DNA from: an uncultured Bacteroides sp.
GTDB lineage: Bacteria; Bacteroidota; Bacteroidia; Bacteroidales; Bacteroidaceae
NCBI RefSeq assembly: GCF_963675905.1
Contig: NZ_OY780936.1
Span: 620,001 to 684,000, forward strand
Length of the DNA stretch: 64,000 nt
Direction: 5' to 3'
In this document: positions 63,148 through 64,000 of the stretch, in pieces
Layout: every line of letters starts with the position of its first letter
How positions within the stretch are numbered: position 1 is the stretch's first letter
The notes under the pieces: generated by a model
Databases searched by the model: none
Seen by the model: the letters and a program-made list of their open reading frames with translations, nothing else
Told to the model about the DNA's origin: nothing
Made by a program: the position numbers and the translations under genes

Positions 63148-63615
63148 TTATTTTGCCGGTTTTCCAAGAAGAACCTGATCAATAGCTCTTTTAAAGGTAG
63201 ACTTGTCTGCCGATCCTACAATTAATTGAGGATCACCTTTTTGGGGAATAAATAATATGGTAGGCAGATTTTTGATACCAAGAGCGGTTGCTAATTCACT
63301 TTCATTATCAACGTTTACCTTATAAATTACAATCTGGTCTTCGTATTCTTTTGCCAATTCTTTAATAAGCGGAGCTACCATTCTGCAAGGACCACACCAG
63401 TCTGCGTAGAAATCAATAACTACAGGTTTATCTCCTTTGAATTTCCATTCTTTAGTATTATTGTAATCGGCTACGTTTTTCAGGTATAAGTCATTGTTCA
63501 TCTGAATAACGACTCCTTTTTCCGGTTTGCTTTTCTTCTCACCATGAGGTACGGCAAACGAATAAGTAACTATAGCAATAACAACTATAGCCCCAATTAT
63601 TAGTATTTTTTTCAT
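63148..63615 (-). CDS. Exported/membrane-anchored thioredoxin
   Basis: The 155-residue protein has an N-terminal hydrophobic signal or anchor (about 4-22, ILIIGAIVVIAIVTYSF) and a thioredoxin domain (about 45-150) with the FYADWCGPCRMVAPL active site and the cis-Pro segment NLPTILF. It probably acts in the periplasm. It lies 6 bp downstream of the cytoplasmic thioredoxin gene on the same strand. DsbD at the other end of the window could re-reduce such a protein, but no link is shown. Confidence 0.9.
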   Translation of the reverse strand: MKKILIIGAIVVIAIVTYSFAVPHGEKKSKPEKGVVIQMNNDLYLKNVADYNNTKEWKFKGDKPVVIDFYADWCGPCRMVAPLIKELAKEYEDQIVIYKVNVDNESELATALGIKNLPTILFIPQKGDPQLIVGSADKSTFKRAIDQVLLGKPAK

Positions 63616-63621
63616 GCAATC

Positions 63622-63918
63622 TTATTTATATTTTTCTATTATTTCTTTTAGATCTTCAGCCTGCATAACTCCCGATTGCCTCCACAATGGTTCGCCGTTT
63701 TTGAATAACATTAAGGTAGGGATTGACTGAATGCGGTATTTTGCAGCAAGATCTTCATTTTGATCTACATCTATTTTAATAATTCTGGCGGAATCACCAA
63801 TTTGTATTTTCAAGTTCTCGAGAATCGGCTTCATTGTTTTGCATGGTCCGCACCATTCTGCAAAGAAATCAACTAAAACCGGATTACTGCTTTTTATTAC
63901 ATCGTTGAATTTTTCCAT
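63622..63918 (-). CDS. trxA: Thioredoxin, cytoplasmic
   Basis: From ATG 63918 ([11 protein letters not shown]) the product has 98 residues, a minimal thioredoxin with the [14 protein letters not shown] active site, [14 protein letters not shown] and the cis-Pro in SIPTLMLF. No export signal is present in this start; the frame is open upstream to 63990, but that extension looks non-coding. It is first of a two-gene unit with the exported thioredoxin 6 bp further. Confidence 0.92.
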   Translation of the reverse strand: MEKFNDVIKSSNPVLVDFFAEWCGPCKTMKPILENLKIQIGDSARIIKIDVDQNEDLAAKYRIQSIPTLMLFKNGEPLWRQSGVMQAEDLKEIIEKYK

Positions 63919-64000
63919 AGTTACTTTTAGTTTAGTTATTTTATTAGAGATCTTTAGATGCAAATTTAAAATAATGTTTGAAGTAAACACATTATTTTCG

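Overview
The window reads as a chromosomal segment of a Bacteroides-like member of the Bacteroidales. The evidence is low GC, promoters of the Bacteroidetes form TTTG-N19..21-TAnnTTTG, a SusC/SusD pair with an ECF sigma and a FecR anti-sigma, a hybrid two-component system, and a rhamnogalacturonan-I enzyme cluster. I saw no rRNA, tRNA, CRISPR array or intact insertion sequence.

Layout. 1-1.9 kb: 3' part of dsbD and a hotdog thioesterase. 1.9-6.5 kb: histidine biosynthesis (hisG-hisD-hisC-hisB) behind a consensus promoter, a 15-residue leader peptide with four consecutive His codons, and a terminator/antiterminator pair. 6.5-9.1 kb: a Fur-family regulator, a perfect 7-1-7 operator and a small CDF-like transporter, then a decayed copy of the hisB 3' end, a lipoprotein and a secreted protein whose natural start codon appears mutated. 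9.2-11.1 kb: cstA. 11.1-16.5 kb: a degraded accessory region with a restriction-helicase C-terminal remnant, a GIY-YIG protein, an AlbA_2/ATP-binding pseudogene broken by one stop and an 11-bp-repeat frameshift, an XRE remnant, a large non-coding palindromic element (copy A), and an AAA/DUF4143 ATPase.

16.8-23.3 kb: histidine degradation (ftcD-hutU-hutH-hutI), so histidine synthesis and breakdown lie about 10 kb apart. 24.1-34.8 kb: an alpha-glucan/alpha-glucoside locus of FecR, STN-domain SusC, SusD, secreted GH13 and secreted GH65, with the ECF sigma at the far end on the other strand. 35-37 kb: nadE. 37-57.1 kb: a rhamnogalacturonan-I cluster (two GH28, a short DUF4450 protein, two CE12 esterases, GH2, GH43-like, GH42, GH105, PL11, a GH105-CE12-GH43 fusion and rhamnose mutarotase), followed by a hybrid two-component sensor/AraC regulator (57.2-61.5 kb). 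No SusC/SusD pair accompanies this cluster inside the window. 61.6-64 kb: redox genes, with a PerR-like Fur protein, reverse rubrerythrin, a YgbA-type protein and two thioredoxins.

The least expected signal is non-coding. Two long elements (about 14.27-14.91 kb and, inverted, 48.33-48.86 kb) share a nearly identical 55-bp block and two GC-rich hairpins, followed by a roughly 314-bp concentric palindrome built from CCCTCAC/GTGAGGG words. A second family of about 36-bp units occurs inside or next to these elements and once more at the end of the GH13/GH65 locus.
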